Shown here: positions 1-8,158 of the stretch, in pieces | Layout of the letters: every line of letters begins with the position of its first letter | Numbering within the stretch: the first letter of the stretch is position 1 | Assembly: GCA_965116355.1 (NCBI GenBank) | Contig: OZ220679.1 | Coordinates: 1,426,001-1,490,000 of the forward strand | DNA length: 64,000 nucleotides | Direction of reading: 5' to 3' | Origin: UBA1127 sp965116355 | Lineage (GTDB): Bacteria; Chloroflexota; Dehalococcoidia; Lucifugimonadales; UBA1127 | Made by a program: the position numbers and the translations under genes | The notes under the pieces: model-generated | The model's database searches: none | Seen by the model: the letters and a program-made list of their open reading frames with translations, nothing else | What the model was told of the DNA's origin: nothing

Positions 1-723
1 GTAGACGTCGTAGGGGTCGGCCTTGCGCAGGTCCCAGGCGACGCCGCTGGCGCGCAGGTTGGGGCCGCTCACGGCACAGTCGACGGCCTTCTCCTTCGTG
101 AGCACGCCCACGCCCTTGGAGCGGGCCAGCACGATCTCGTTCTCGGCGATGAGCCGCTCCAGCTCGGCGATGGCATCGGGCGTCGTGTCGAGCAGGTGGC
201 GCAGTGCGGGCCAGAACTCGGGCGGCGGCTCCTGGTAGACGCCGCCGGGGCGCATGTAGCTCACGGTGACGCGCGCGCCGCAGAGCATCTCGAACAGGTC
301 GAGGATGCGCTCGCGCTCTCGGAAGCAGTACATGAGCGGCGTGCCCATGGCGCCGAGGTCCTGCAGGAAGAAGCCGACGCCCATCAGGTGGCTGGCGATA
401 CGCTGCAGCTCTGCGGTGAGGACGCGCAGGTACTGGCCCCGCTCCGGGACTTCCACGCCCGCCAGCTTCTCGACGGCCATCACGTAAGCCTGGTTGTTGA
501 TCATGGAGGATGTGTAGTCGAGGCGGTCGGTCAGCGTGACGACCTGCGTGTACGTGCGCTCCTCGGCCAGCTTCTCCGTGCCGCGGTGCAGGTAGCCGAA
601 GATTGGCTCGACGTCCGTGATGACCTCGCCGTCCAGCGTCACGCGCAGGCGGAAGACCCCGTGCGTGCTGGGGTGCTGGGGGCCGAGGTTTATCGTTATC
701 TGCTCGGAGGGCAGGTTCACCAT
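1..723 (-). CDS. nuoD: NADH-quinone oxidoreductase subunit D (NuoD), C-terminus cut by window edge
   Basis: This is the 49-kDa subunit of Complex I, part of the quinone-binding peripheral arm. About 241 N-terminal residues are present and the frame stays open at base 1. The diagnostic start LGPQHPSTHGVFRLRV lies near residues 13-28, followed by FGYLHRGTEK and the RLDYTSSMINNQAY stretch typical of the family. The ATG at 721-723 follows the nuoC stop by 22 bases, so it is the fourth gene of a nuoABCD series. The 49-kDa family normally runs to roughly 370-400 residues, so more than a third lies outside the window. Confidence 0.96.
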   Translation of the reverse strand, partial: MVNLPSEQITINLGPQHPSTHGVFRLRVTLDGEVITDVEPIFGYLHRGTEKLAEERTYTQVVTLTDRLDYTSSMINNQAYVMAVEKLAGVEVPERGQYLRVLTAELQRIASHLMGVGFFLQDLGAMGTPLMYCFRERERILDLFEMLCGARVTVSYMRPGGVYQEPPPEFWPALRHLLDTTPDAIAELERLIAENEIVLARSKGVGVLTKEKAVDCAVSGPNLRASGVAWDLRKADPYDVY

Positions 724-745
724 GTTGCCTTTCGTCGCCGGGGGG

Positions 746-1186
746 CTAGCCTCCCAGGTGGTCCTTGCGCAGCGGGTGCCCCGGGAAGCCCTCCCACGTG
801 AGCACGCGCTTCAGGTTCGGGTGCCCGGTGAAGCGGACGCCCATCAGGTCCCAGACCTCGCGCTCCTGCAGGTCGGCGGCCTGCCACACCCCGGTGAGCG
901 AGGGCGCCTCGACGTCGTCGCGGCCGCGCAGGGTGGTCTTGAGGACCAGGCTGTGATTGTGCGTGAGCGAGGTGAGGTGGTAGACCACCTCGAAGGAGTC
1001 CATGTAGTCGACGGCGGTGATGGAGGAGAGGAAGTCCATGGCGAATTCCGGCTCCTCCTTCAGCCGTCGGCAGACGTCGACGAGGGAATCGGGCGCGACG
1101 CGGAGCTCGTTGCCGGCGGCCGACACGGCCTCGGCGGCGCCCTGCAGGCGCCCGGCCACGTCCGCGGCTTGCAGCGCCCTGGTCAT
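746..1186 (-). CDS. nuoC: NADH-quinone oxidoreductase subunit C (NuoC)
   Basis: This is the 30-kDa subunit of Complex I, 146 residues. The family signature occupies the C-terminal third: EREVWDLMGVRFTGHPNLKR then EGFPGHPLRKD. The ATG at 1184-1186 overlaps the nuoB stop in a TGATG arrangement, which implies translational coupling and fixes the start. A longer reading of the same frame exists upstream, but it runs antisense to no known domain and through nuoB, so it was discarded. It pairs with NuoD in the arm that passes electrons to quinone. It is not fused to nuoD, unlike in some bacteria. Confidence 0.95.
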   Translation of the reverse strand: MTRALQAADVAGRLQGAAEAVSAAGNELRVAPDSLVDVCRRLKEEPEFAMDFLSSITAVDYMDSFEVVYHLTSLTHNHSLVLKTTLRGRDDVEAPSLTGVWQAADLQEREVWDLMGVRFTGHPNLKRVLTWEGFPGHPLRKDHLGG

Positions 1187-1716
1187 CAGGACCCGGCGGG
1201 GCGGTGCGCCAGGCTGTACTGCCGGATCTTGTCGTGGAGCTGCATCACCCCGTACAGGAGGGCGTCGGGGCGAGGCGGGCATCCGGGCACGTACACGTCC
1301 ACCGGGACAATCCGGTTGACGCCGGGCGTCACGCTGTAGGACTCGTAGTAGGGGCCGCCGCTGGTGGCGCAGGCGCCCATGGAGATGACCCACTTGGGCT
1401 CGGCCATCTGCTCGTAGATGCGCTCGATGGCGGGCGCCATCTTCCACGTCACCGTGCCGGCGACGATCATCAGGTCGGCCTGGCGGGGCGTCGCGCGGAA
1501 GACCTCCATGCCGAAGCGGGCGATGTCCCACCGCGACATGGCGCTGGCCATCATCTCGAAGGCGCAGCAGGCGAGGCCGAAGCTGAGGGGCCACACCGTC
1601 GAGCGGCGGCCCCAGTTGATGAGCTCGTCCAGCGCGGTCACGAGGACGTTGCGCTGCAGCTCGTCGGGGACGTCGAGGAGGGGCTCGGGGTAGGGCGCGT
1701 CGTGGGTCGCCTTCAT
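1186..1716 (-). CDS. nuoB: NADH-quinone oxidoreductase subunit B (NuoB)
   Basis: This is the 20-kDa (PSST) subunit, carrier of the terminal N2 [4Fe-4S] cluster. Visible are the adjacent cysteines in SFGLACCAFEMM, the later GACATSGG and the VPGCPPRPDALL motif; these are the expected cluster ligands. The ATG at 1716 gives 176 residues and starts just before the conserved PYPEPLLDVP segment. An alternative GTG at 1798-1800 overlaps the nuoA stop and has a GGAAGGGGG stretch six bases ahead of it. It would add 28 residues of no recognised family, so the true start is uncertain. The 3' end overlaps nuoC. Confidence 0.94.
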   Translation of the reverse strand: MKATHDAPYPEPLLDVPDELQRNVLVTALDELINWGRRSTVWPLSFGLACCAFEMMASAMSRWDIARFGMEVFRATPRQADLMIVAGTVTWKMAPAIERIYEQMAEPKWVISMGACATSGGPYYESYSVTPGVNRIVPVDVYVPGCPPRPDALLYGVMQLHDKIRQYSLAHRPAGS

Positions 1717-1790
1717 CGCGCTGACGGCGTCGCCCTCGGCCCGGTCGAGCGCCCAGGTCTGGTCACGGAGCGGGCCGGAGCCGCCGAGGT

Positions 1791-2174
1791 TTATCTCCAC
1801 TCGAACGCCCCCTTCCGCCACGCGTAGGCCCAGCCGACGCCGAGGATGGCGAGGAAGACGAGCATCACCACCAGCGCGCCGCCGCCCAGCGACCGCAGCG
1901 TGATGGCCCACGGGTAGATGAAGATGGCGGTCACGTCGAAGACGAGGAAGAGCAGGGCGAAGAGGTAGTAGCGGAAGTTGAACTGCACCCACCGCCCGCC
2001 GATGGTCTCCATGCCGCACTCGTAGATGTCGGACTTGACGTCGGTGGGCTTGCTGGGGCGGACGCGGATGAGCTGGGCCATGCGGGAAAAGAGCACCATG
2101 CTGAGGGGGACCGCGAACGCGGCGCCCATCAGCAGAAGCACCAACCCGTACTGGCGGTAGTAGTCGTCCAGCAT
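1791..2174 (-). CDS. nuoA: NADH-quinone oxidoreductase subunit A (NuoA)
   Basis: This is a small membrane subunit of Complex I, 127 residues, with three predicted transmembrane helices (about residues 10-30, 70-90 and 97-118). The family motif YECGMETIG followed by WVQFNFRYY and LFLVFDVTAIFIYPW is clear. The start was set at MLDDYYRQYG: it fits the family length and has a purine-rich GAGGACGGGG upstream. A longer open frame reaching 2276 adds a segment with no homology. It is the first gene of the nuo operon; an extended -10 element lies 20 bases upstream. Confidence 0.95.
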   Translation of the reverse strand: MLDDYYRQYGLVLLLMGAAFAVPLSMVLFSRMAQLIRVRPSKPTDVKSDIYECGMETIGGRWVQFNFRYYLFALLFLVFDVTAIFIYPWAITLRSLGGGALVVMLVFLAILGVGWAYAWRKGAFEWR

Positions 2175-2192
2175 GCCCCGTCCTCGGGGCTG

Positions 2193-2201
2193 AGGATAGC
2201 A
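2193..2201 (-). promoter_or_regulatory. Extended -10 promoter candidate for the nuo operon
   Basis: On the minus strand the sequence reads TGCTATCCT, an extended -10 element (TGn plus a hexamer with 4 of 6 consensus bases). No good -35 is seen at 16-18 bases. The same TGCTAT core precedes four other minus-strand genes in this window, which raises confidence that it is functional. Confidence 0.35.
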
Positions 2202-2291
2202 CAGGAGGGTGAAAAATGCCACAAACGGAGGGCGTGGGACAGAGCGCCAAGCAGTAGAGTAAAATAGTTGCACCAAAGACAGGAGTTGCCT

Positions 2292-2648
2292 GTGGGCACG
2301 TTTTCCTCGCCAGTTCGGATCTCCAGCCTTGACGGCCGGAATACTGTGGAGATAGAGGCCACAGTGGATACCGGTGCCGCCTACTCCATGCTTCCCGGTA
2401 ATCTGCTCGATGAGTTGGGAATAGAGCCTGCTTACACCAGCACGTTTGAGTTTGCCGACGGACGGCGTGTTGACATGAGCATTGGACGTGCCTGGGCCAC
2501 TATCGATGGACAGAGTGAAATCACTCTAGTCATATTTGGCGAAAACGAAGTCCCTCCTTTGCTGGGCGCCTATACCCTTGAAGGGCTGAGGCTGGCTGTA
2601 GACCCCGTGAACCAAAAACTCGTGCCCGCTACACCGATCCTATACTAG
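2292..2648 (+). CDS. Clan AA (retropepsin-like) aspartic protease domain protein
   Basis: This is a 118-residue single-domain protein with a pepsin/retropepsin half-fold. VDTGAAYSMLP carries the catalytic Asp-Thr-Gly triad and the downstream LLGAYTLEGLRLAVD matches the hydrophobic-hydrophobic-Gly element of the family. Such single-domain bacterial proteins are expected to act as homodimers. The start is a GTG at 2292, chosen because AGGAG sits six bases ahead of it at 2281-2285. An upstream in-frame TTG at 2268 has no ribosome site. Base composition is less GC-rich than the neighbours. It is divergent from nuoA. The substrate is unknown. Confidence 0.75.
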   Translation: MGTFSSPVRISSLDGRNTVEIEATVDTGAAYSMLPGNLLDELGIEPAYTSTFEFADGRRVDMSIGRAWATIDGQSEITLVIFGENEVPPLLGAYTLEGLRLAVDPVNQKLVPATPILY

Positions 2649-2764
2649 CCTTCCAGTGCCTCTGCCCCTGTTCGCTCTTTGGCCTATTGGCCCTCTACTC
2701 CCAACGCGCCCGTATGACGACTCTTTCCCTGGTTGCGGATGCTACGCCATCGGAACATGTCGCC

Positions 2765-4033
2765 CTACAGCCGCCGCAGGCGCGGCGACGCGAGCAGCGC
2801 GAGGAGCGCGAGGCCGAAGAGCGCGCCGCCGTTCGCGACGAGCGCCACCGACACGCCCGCAAGCGCGGCGACGGCCCCGGCGTGCACGTTCCCGATGGGC
2901 CCGAAGCCGATGGCCATCTGCCACGCCCCGGCCGCCCGGCCCCTCGCCTGGTTGGGCACCACCGCCTGCATCAGCCCCTGCGAGAGCACGTCGGAGACGG
3001 CCATCGCCGCGTTCACGACGAGCATCACCGCCAGCACCATCGCGAGGGTGTCCGACTGGCTGAGCACGACGAGGCTCGCCCCGAAGAGCAGCAGGAAGGA
3101 CAGGAAGACCAGCCCGCGCCGCCGGAGCCGCATCATCGCGAGGAAGACCACCGTCACCGCGCCGCCCACCGCGCCCACGGACTGGATCAGCCCCAGCCCG
3201 TCCGCCTCGAGGTTGAGGACGTCGCGGGCGATGGTCGGCTGCAGGGACAGCACGGAGAAGCCGAGCACCTCGACGGCGGCGGTCAGCAGCACCAGCGCGG
3301 CGAGGGCGCCGTTGCGCGCCAGCTCCGGCAGGAAGTCGAGCAGGTTCCGCACCACCGACTCCTGCGCGATCCGGGCCGCCCGGCCCTCGGCGGCGATGAG
3401 GAGCGCCGAGCCGACGGTCACGACGTGGGCGGCCGCGATGACGCCGTACGTCGTCGCCGGGTCCGTCGCGGCGAGCACGGCGCCGACGCCGATGCCGCCC
3501 AGCACGGCGCCCAGCCGTTGCGCGAGGTTGGTGAGGGCCAGCCCGCTGACCATGTCGCGCGGCCCGACGATGTCGTAGGCCATGCTCTGCCGGAGCGCCT
3601 GCACGGCCGTCCACCCGGTGCCGAGGGCGACGTTGAGCGCCAGCAGCGACCACAGGGGCATCGCGTCCAGCCAGAACAGCCCGGATATGGCGAGGGCGAC
3701 GATGGTCAGCGCGACGCCGAAGACGGCCAGCTGCGGCCGTCGCGGGAAGCGGTCCGCCAGCGCGCCGATCGGAATTCCCAGCAGCAGCCGGGGGGTGTGG
3801 CGCAGGCCGATGGCGAGGCCCACCATGAAGGGCGAGTCCGTCGCCTCCAGCACGACCCAGCCCAGCGCGACGTTCTCGCCGGCGTAGGTCGCGCCCGCGA
3901 TGATGCCCGAGGCCGTCAGGAAGCGGAAGTCGCGGTAGGAGAGGGCGCGCATGCCGGCGTTCCCGGCCAGGAGGCGGCGGGCAAACGAGCGGCGCCGCGC
4001 CGTGGTCGCCGGGCCGTCTCCGGATGTCGCCAA
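2765..4033 (-). CDS. MFS transporter, EntS/MFS_3-like exporter
   Basis: This is a 422-residue membrane protein with about twelve hydrophobic segments in two halves split by a charged central region near residues 205-225. The sequence GALADRFPRRPQLAVFGVAL near residues 95-114 is the loop 2-3 signature of the major facilitator superfamily (DRxGRR-like). The N-terminal FLTASGIIAGATYAGENVALGWVVLE pattern resembles the MFS_3/enterobactin-exporter group. The substrate is not predictable. The start is a TTG at 4033 with GTGAGG seven bases before it; an internal ATG 27 codons later (MRALSYRDF) is the alternative. It lies 68 bases upstream of nothing co-directional except the PPOX gene. Confidence 0.85.
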   Translation of the reverse strand: MATSGDGPATTARRRSFARRLLAGNAGMRALSYRDFRFLTASGIIAGATYAGENVALGWVVLEATDSPFMVGLAIGLRHTPRLLLGIPIGALADRFPRRPQLAVFGVALTIVALAISGLFWLDAMPLWSLLALNVALGTGWTAVQALRQSMAYDIVGPRDMVSGLALTNLAQRLGAVLGGIGVGAVLAATDPATTYGVIAAAHVVTVGSALLIAAEGRAARIAQESVVRNLLDFLPELARNGALAALVLLTAAVEVLGFSVLSLQPTIARDVLNLEADGLGLIQSVGAVGGAVTVVFLAMMRLRRRGLVFLSFLLLFGASLVVLSQSDTLAMVLAVMLVVNAAMAVSDVLSQGLMQAVVPNQARGRAAGAWQMAIGFGPIGNVHAGAVAALAGVSVALVANGGALFGLALLALLASPRLRRL

Positions 4034-4101
4034 TGCGTAGCCTCACGAACGTTGAAGGATTGGGGTCACAGCAGGCCCGCGCCCCCGCGTGACAAAACGC
4101 G

Positions 4102-4524
4102 CTAGGCCTCGTCCTCGTCGGACCAGGTCATGGTGCGGCGCGGCGTGAGCCGCAGGACGACGCTCTGGCCCGCCTCGTAGTACGCCTCCAGGAAGGCGGC
4201 CGCGCCCTCCGCGCCCTCGTACCGCGTCGCAATGGACATGCCGATGTCCCAGATGTAGTCGTCGCTCACCGTGACGTCACACTCGGCGACGACGTAGCGG
4301 TAGGGCTGGTCCTCGCTGGCGATGGACACGACGGCCCGGGCGTCGGCCTCGATGTTCTTCACCTTCCGGAACTGGCGGCTGGTCCAGACGAGGAAGATGC
4401 CGTCGACGTACTCGTACCAGACGGGCGCGACGTGGGGCGAGCCGTCAGGCCGCAGGGTGACGAGGTGGGCGATGCGCGCCGCCGCCAGGAACTGCTCGAT
4501 TGCCGCCTGTGACATCGCACCCAT
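4102..4524 (-). CDS. PPOX-class pyridoxamine 5'-phosphate oxidase-fold protein (probable F420 or flavin binding)
   Basis: This is a 140-residue split beta-barrel flavin-fold protein. IAHLVTLRPDGSPHVAPVWYEY is the family N-terminal hallmark and FLVWTSRQFRKVKNIEADARAV the second strand pair with the phosphate-binding Lys/Arg. Similar small proteins in Actinobacteria and Chloroflexota use F420 or FMN for redox reactions on unknown substrates; which cofactor applies here cannot be read from the sequence. The ATG at 4524 is preceded by AGGAGG at eight bases. Longer upstream frames run into an R1 repeat and are rejected. Confidence 0.85.
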   Translation of the reverse strand: MGAMSQAAIEQFLAAARIAHLVTLRPDGSPHVAPVWYEYVDGIFLVWTSRQFRKVKNIEADARAVVSIASEDQPYRYVVAECDVTVSDDYIWDIGMSIATRYEGAEGAAAFLEAYYEAGQSVVLRLTPRRTMTWSDEDEA

Positions 4525-4545
4525 GCCGTCGCCCTCCTGCGGCCC

Positions 4546-4577
4546 GTTCGCCCTTCGATTTCCCTCAGGGCGAACGG
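4546..4577. repeat. R1 repeat, palindromic variant
   Basis: GTTCGCCC...TTTCCCTCAGGGCGAAC forms an inverted repeat with 8-base arms. It belongs to the R1 family of dispersed intergenic repeats in this window and lies between the divergent PPOX and amidase genes. Confidence 0.8.
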
Positions 4578-4606
4578 AACCCCTCCCCGTCGATGCGCCG
4601 CTTTTT

Positions 4607-4626
4607 CCGCCATGATAGCATGGCGG
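4607..4626. promoter_or_regulatory. Perfect palindrome CCGCCATG-ATAG-CATGGCGG, with extended -10 on the minus strand
   Basis: Two perfect 8-base arms flank ATAG in the divergent PPOX/amidase spacer. The minus strand contains TGCTATCAT, the same extended -10 form seen at four other genes. The palindrome may be an operator overlying the promoter, or a hairpin. Function is inferred only. Confidence 0.35.
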
Positions 4627-4658
4627 CGACCGGACAATCTGGACGCAGGAGTCACGCC

Positions 4659-6026
4659 ATGGCCACCGCACAACAGCCGCATGAACTGACCGCCGCGCAG
4701 GCGGCCGCCGCCATCCGCGAGGGGCGCCTCTCGCCCGTCGACCTGGTGGAGGCGCTGCTGGCGCGCATCGACGCGTACGAGCCGGCGCTGAAGGCGTGGG
4801 TGACCGTCGACCGGGACGGGGCGCGGGCCGCCGCGGAGGCGTCGGCGGCGGAGCTGGAGCGCTCCGGGCCGCGCGGGCCGATGCACGGCGTGCCCGTGGG
4901 CCTGAAGGACATCTTCTACACCGGCGGGCTGCTGACCACGGCGGGCTCGCCGCTGATGGCCGACTACGTGCCCGAATACGACGCCCACTCGGTCGCCAAG
5001 TTCCGCGAGGCGGGCGCCATCGTGCTGGGGAAGACGGTGACGACGGAGTTCGCGGACGGCGACCCCTCGGTGACGTACAACCCGTGGGACCGCGAGCACA
5101 CGCCCGGCGGCTCGAGCAGCGGCTCGGGCGCCGCCGTGGCCGCGGGCATGGTGCCCGTCGCGACGGGGTCGCAGACCGTCGGCTCGACGCTGCGGCCGTC
5201 GATCTACAACGGCATCGTCGGGCTGAAGCCGACGCTGGGGCGCATCAGCACGCACGGGCTGGTGCCGGTCAGCTTCTCGACGGACACCGTCGGCATCATG
5301 GTGCGCTCCGTGGAGGACGCGGCGCTGGCGCTGGACGCCGTCGCGGGCTACGACCCCAAGGACCCGATGGGCGCGTGCCAGATGGTGGGCGCCTACCACG
5401 CGGCGTCGCAGCGGCGGAACGGGCCGCCCCGCATCGGCGTGGTGCGGCAGTTCTTCTACGAGCGCGCCGACGAGGAGGTCCGCAAGCAGACGGACGACGT
5501 CGCGCGGAAGCTGGCGGCGGCGGGCGCGACCGTTGAGGAGGCGACGCTGCCGGAGCTGTTCAACCGGAGCCCGGAGGACATCGGCGCCGTCGTGTGGACG
5601 GAGGCGGCCGTCTTCCACCGCGAGTGGTACGAGCGGAACCCGGAGGACTACGGCCCCAACATCCGCAGCCGGATCCGGGACGCGCTGGCGCGGTCGCCGC
5701 TGGACTACATCGTCGCGCAGGACGCCCGGCGGGAGCTGCGGGCGGGGATGGCCGACGCGTACGAGGCTTTCGACGTGCTGCTGAGCCCCGGCACCCCAGG
5801 CCCGGCGCCCCGCGACCGCTCGACGACGGGGCCGACGTACTTCCAGGCGCCGTGGACGTGGCTGGGCTGCCCGGCCATCAACCTGCCGACGGGCCTCGCC
5901 GAAAACGGCATGCCGCTGGGCATCCAGCTCGCCGCGGGCCCCTTCCAGGAGGAGCGCCTCCTCACGGCAGCCGCCTGGTGCGAGCGCACCCTCAACGTCC
6001 GCCTAACGCCCATAGACCCGCGGTAG
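4659..6026 (+). CDS. Amidase-signature-family hydrolase
   Basis: This is a 455-residue enzyme of the amidase signature family, which hydrolyses amide bonds through a Ser-cisSer-Lys triad. Lys83 sits in PVGLKDIF, the cis-Ser in PGGSSSGSGAAVAAG (about residues 149-163), and the nucleophile is probably Ser176 in GSQTVGSTLRPS. That last motif departs from the usual GTDTGGS at two positions, so substrate preference may be unusual. There is no partner gatB, so it is not the GatCAB glutamyl-tRNA amidotransferase. The ATG at 4659 has CAGGAG eight bases upstream; an in-frame extension to 4500 crosses an R1 repeat and is rejected. Confidence 0.88.
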   Translation: MATAQQPHELTAAQAAAAIREGRLSPVDLVEALLARIDAYEPALKAWVTVDRDGARAAAEASAAELERSGPRGPMHGVPVGLKDIFYTGGLLTTAGSPLMADYVPEYDAHSVAKFREAGAIVLGKTVTTEFADGDPSVTYNPWDREHTPGGSSSGSGAAVAAGMVPVATGSQTVGSTLRPSIYNGIVGLKPTLGRISTHGLVPVSFSTDTVGIMVRSVEDAALALDAVAGYDPKDPMGACQMVGAYHAASQRRNGPPRIGVVRQFFYERADEEVRKQTDDVARKLAAAGATVEEATLPELFNRSPEDIGAVVWTEAAVFHREWYERNPEDYGPNIRSRIRDALARSPLDYIVAQDARRELRAGMADAYEAFDVLLSPGTPGPAPRDRSTTGPTYFQAPWTWLGCPAINLPTGLAENGMPLGIQLAAGPFQEERLLTAAAWCERTLNVRLTPIDPR

Positions 6027-6055
6027 GGGGAGCGCCCCTCTCGTAAGGAGTAGGC

Positions 6056-7195
6056 TTGCAAATCAAGCATACTAAACCCGAAGAGTTGTTGGTGGTTGTC
6101 TATCGAATGGCAGATCCGTACCTATATGGGTCAATTGCCACCGTCGACCCGGACACGCTTGCAGAGGCACGTGTTCAAGGTCAGACATTTGACCTAAACA
6201 ACTGGGGAGCTCCCTACATTATCGCCAAACACCTAGGTGGGAAGGAAATCGTCTATGCAAGCATTCCCTATCTTATTGGGGAAGTGGCGAAGCCCATCTT
6301 TCGACTCAAGCATCGACTAAATACCTTCGAAGAATCCCTTCCAAGTGAAATACGTCAGTCTATGCAACCCATCCTCAGTAAGGGTGCGAGAGTCTTCACA
6401 GTACCAGGAAGTAGGTTTCCAGAATGGTTCATTCATCGACAAGATGAACTCGTAAGAGAAGCGGTGTTGGTCTCAGCTTTGCACTTTAGAACGCTGTTGG
6501 ACATCTTCAATAGCAAGGGAAAGAAAGAGGTCCCGATATACGACTACGAAGGCAACCCCAATGGCAAGATAGGGCTGCATAGAATCTGTAGTTTATTGGT
6601 ACACCATCGATACGGAGTGGTGAGCGACCAATTCATTCACAATCTGTTCTCCGATGAAGAAGAATTGCCTCCCAAGCGCCTATTCGGTTCAAAGGTGAAC
6701 TATGCAGAGCTACTAAACGCCATGATTTCTCAATTGTCGGAAATCACAATCAACGATTTCGTGGGGGTACTCCGTGGCAGGCTCCTCAAGCTGAGTGCCG
6801 ACTCTCCCCCGAGAGACATCATGTTCATCACCCAAAACGTGCATGTTCTGTCCAACATCATTGGTGACAGAATCGTTGACCCACGATTTCGCACACTTCA
6901 GAACTTCCTATTCAGCAAATTCACTGCGGATGAAAACCGGCAAATTGAAGCGGCCAATGGGCAAAGCGTCGAGCTGGTTAGGCGATTCAATGTGCCTAGA
7001 TTCAAAGTTTTCGAATTGCTCCGCGACAGTCAACTAACAATGTCGTTGACCATCAACGGAAAGGTCGAGACATTCCAAGTGGACCAAATGGGGTTGTTTG
7101 ATGCCCTAACTCAAGCCTTTGGGGACGACCCGATTATGACAATTGACAAACTAATGGATCTGTACGACAAACCTGAACTAGAAGTGTTCGCTTGA
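6056..7195 (+). CDS. Uncharacterised protein, 379 aa, low GC, probably acquired
   Basis: I do not recognise this family. The 379 residues are mostly soluble, with acidic and basic residues mixed and no clear membrane segment or signal peptide. AAGGAG sits five bases before the TTG at 6056, which fixes an unusual start; the first ATG is 17 codons in. Codon usage is strongly AT-shifted relative to the GC-rich genes on both sides, and the GC returns sharply at 7196. Its 3' end abuts the remnant of a membrane-protein gene on the other strand, so it looks like cargo of an insertion event. No recombinase or terminal repeat was seen. Confidence 0.7.
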   Translation: MQIKHTKPEELLVVVYRMADPYLYGSIATVDPDTLAEARVQGQTFDLNNWGAPYIIAKHLGGKEIVYASIPYLIGEVAKPIFRLKHRLNTFEESLPSEIRQSMQPILSKGARVFTVPGSRFPEWFIHRQDELVREAVLVSALHFRTLLDIFNSKGKKEVPIYDYEGNPNGKIGLHRICSLLVHHRYGVVSDQFIHNLFSDEEELPPKRLFGSKVNYAELLNAMISQLSEITINDFVGVLRGRLLKLSADSPPRDIMFITQNVHVLSNIIGDRIVDPRFRTLQNFLFSKFTADENRQIEAANGQSVELVRRFNVPRFKVFELLRDSQLTMSLTINGKVETFQVDQMGLFDALTQAFGDDPIMTIDKLMDLYDKPELEVFA

Positions 7196-7289
7196 GGAGC
7201 CAGTCATTGACCAGCAGCAACCCCACCGCGCCGAGGGTGACGGGGTGGGTGAGGGCGAGCCTGCATCGCTGGTGGAAGGTGTTGGGCAT
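7196..7289 (-). pseudogene. N-terminal remnant of a membrane-protein gene, truncated at 7195
   Basis: Read on the minus strand from the ATG at 7289, this GC-rich stretch encodes about 31 residues ending in LALTHPVTLGAVGLLLVNDWLLK. I recall this as the usual N-terminus of an uncharacterised multi-pass membrane family in which a conserved Gly-Lys-Leu-Ser-Asp-Phe-Ala-Gly segment follows soon after. Here the frame runs straight into the antisense of the low-GC gene ending at 7195 and stops at 7134. The break coincides with the compositional boundary, suggesting that insertion or deletion truncated the gene. Family identity is from memory and should be tested. Confidence 0.5.
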
Positions 7290-7385
7290 CAGGCGATTCC
7301 CATCCTTCGTTGATTGCCGCAATGAAGATACCTGTACTTCGTTAGGCACTGCATTGGAGACGCGGCGGGGAGCTTGGGGGTTCCC

Positions 7386-8033
7386 CTAATTCGCACTAAA
7401 CCTCTGCGACGGGCCTTCCTGGCGGACGCGGCGACGGAGGCGTTCCGTGACCATGTCCAGGATCTCCGACTCCGCCTGCAGGCACTCTTCCGCCGTGTCC
7501 ATCTCCAGCAGGCCCTGCTTGATGGGCATGCCCACGTCCAGGTTGCGGGCCACCAGGTAGGCGAGGTCCGCCGGGGCGTCGGGGAAGGGGATGTCGCGCA
7601 CCCACTCGTTCGACATGCCGGCGACGAGGCGCGCGTACTCCAGGAACCGCTCCCGGACGCGGGCGCCGGCCTCGGTCGACGCGGCGGCGTCGGGGGGCAG
7701 GAGCTCGACGCGCGCCGTCATGTACGGCCGCTGCTGCAGCACCTCCAGCGACTTGAACCGCTGCTCGCCGACGGACATGAGCACGATGCGGCCGTCGTCG
7801 GTGTTCTCGTGCTGCACGATGCGGGCGACAGTGCCGACGTCGAAGGGCAGGGCGGGCTCGCCGACCTCGACGCCCTCCTTGATGAGCACGACGCCGAAGC
7901 GCATGTCGGTGTCCGTTATGTCCTTGAACATCTGGAGGTAGCGGGGCTCAAAGAGCTGCAGGGGCAGCTGCATGCCCGGGAAGAGCACGGTGCCCAGGGG
8001 GAAAAGCGGAATATCCCGAATGTCGTTGGCCAT
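7386..8033 (-). CDS. LON peptidase substrate-binding domain protein
   Basis: This 215-residue protein consists of the N-terminal domain of Lon protease (PF02190-type) without ATPase or peptidase domains. The hallmark IPLFPLGTVLFPGMQLPLQLFEPRYLQM is at residues 8-36, followed by FGVVLIKEG and a VARIVQHENTDDGRIVLMSVGEQRF strand set. The C-terminal half is helical. Stand-alone LON-domain proteins are widespread but their role is not established; peptide or substrate binding is assumed from the fold. It is the last gene of the his-containing minus-strand run, 125 bases beyond hisF and separated from it by an R1 repeat. Confidence 0.88.
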   Translation of the reverse strand: MANDIRDIPLFPLGTVLFPGMQLPLQLFEPRYLQMFKDITDTDMRFGVVLIKEGVEVGEPALPFDVGTVARIVQHENTDDGRIVLMSVGEQRFKSLEVLQQRPYMTARVELLPPDAAASTEAGARVRERFLEYARLVAGMSNEWVRDIPFPDAPADLAYLVARNLDVGMPIKQGLLEMDTAEECLQAESEILDMVTERLRRRVRQEGPSQRFSAN

Positions 8034-8120
8034 TGCGCCCCGCCGGTCTGGATGTCCCTAGTGTACGCGCATGGGGGAGGGTACGCCAGCGCGGGGCCGG
8101 CGGCGACGACCGGGGGCCTC

Positions 8121-8152
8121 GTTCACCCTTCGATTTCCCTCAGGGCGAACGG
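8121..8152. repeat. R1 repeat, palindromic variant
   Basis: GTTCACCC...TTTCCCTCAGGGCGAAC is nearly identical to the copy at 4546. It lies between hisF and the LON-domain gene. Confidence 0.8.
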
Positions 8153-8158
8153 GTTGTG

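Noticed and set aside
2687..4105. A 472-codon plus-strand frame over the MFS gene
   Set aside because: It is Arg/His/Pro-rich, a typical antisense shadow of a GC-rich membrane gene, with no domain.
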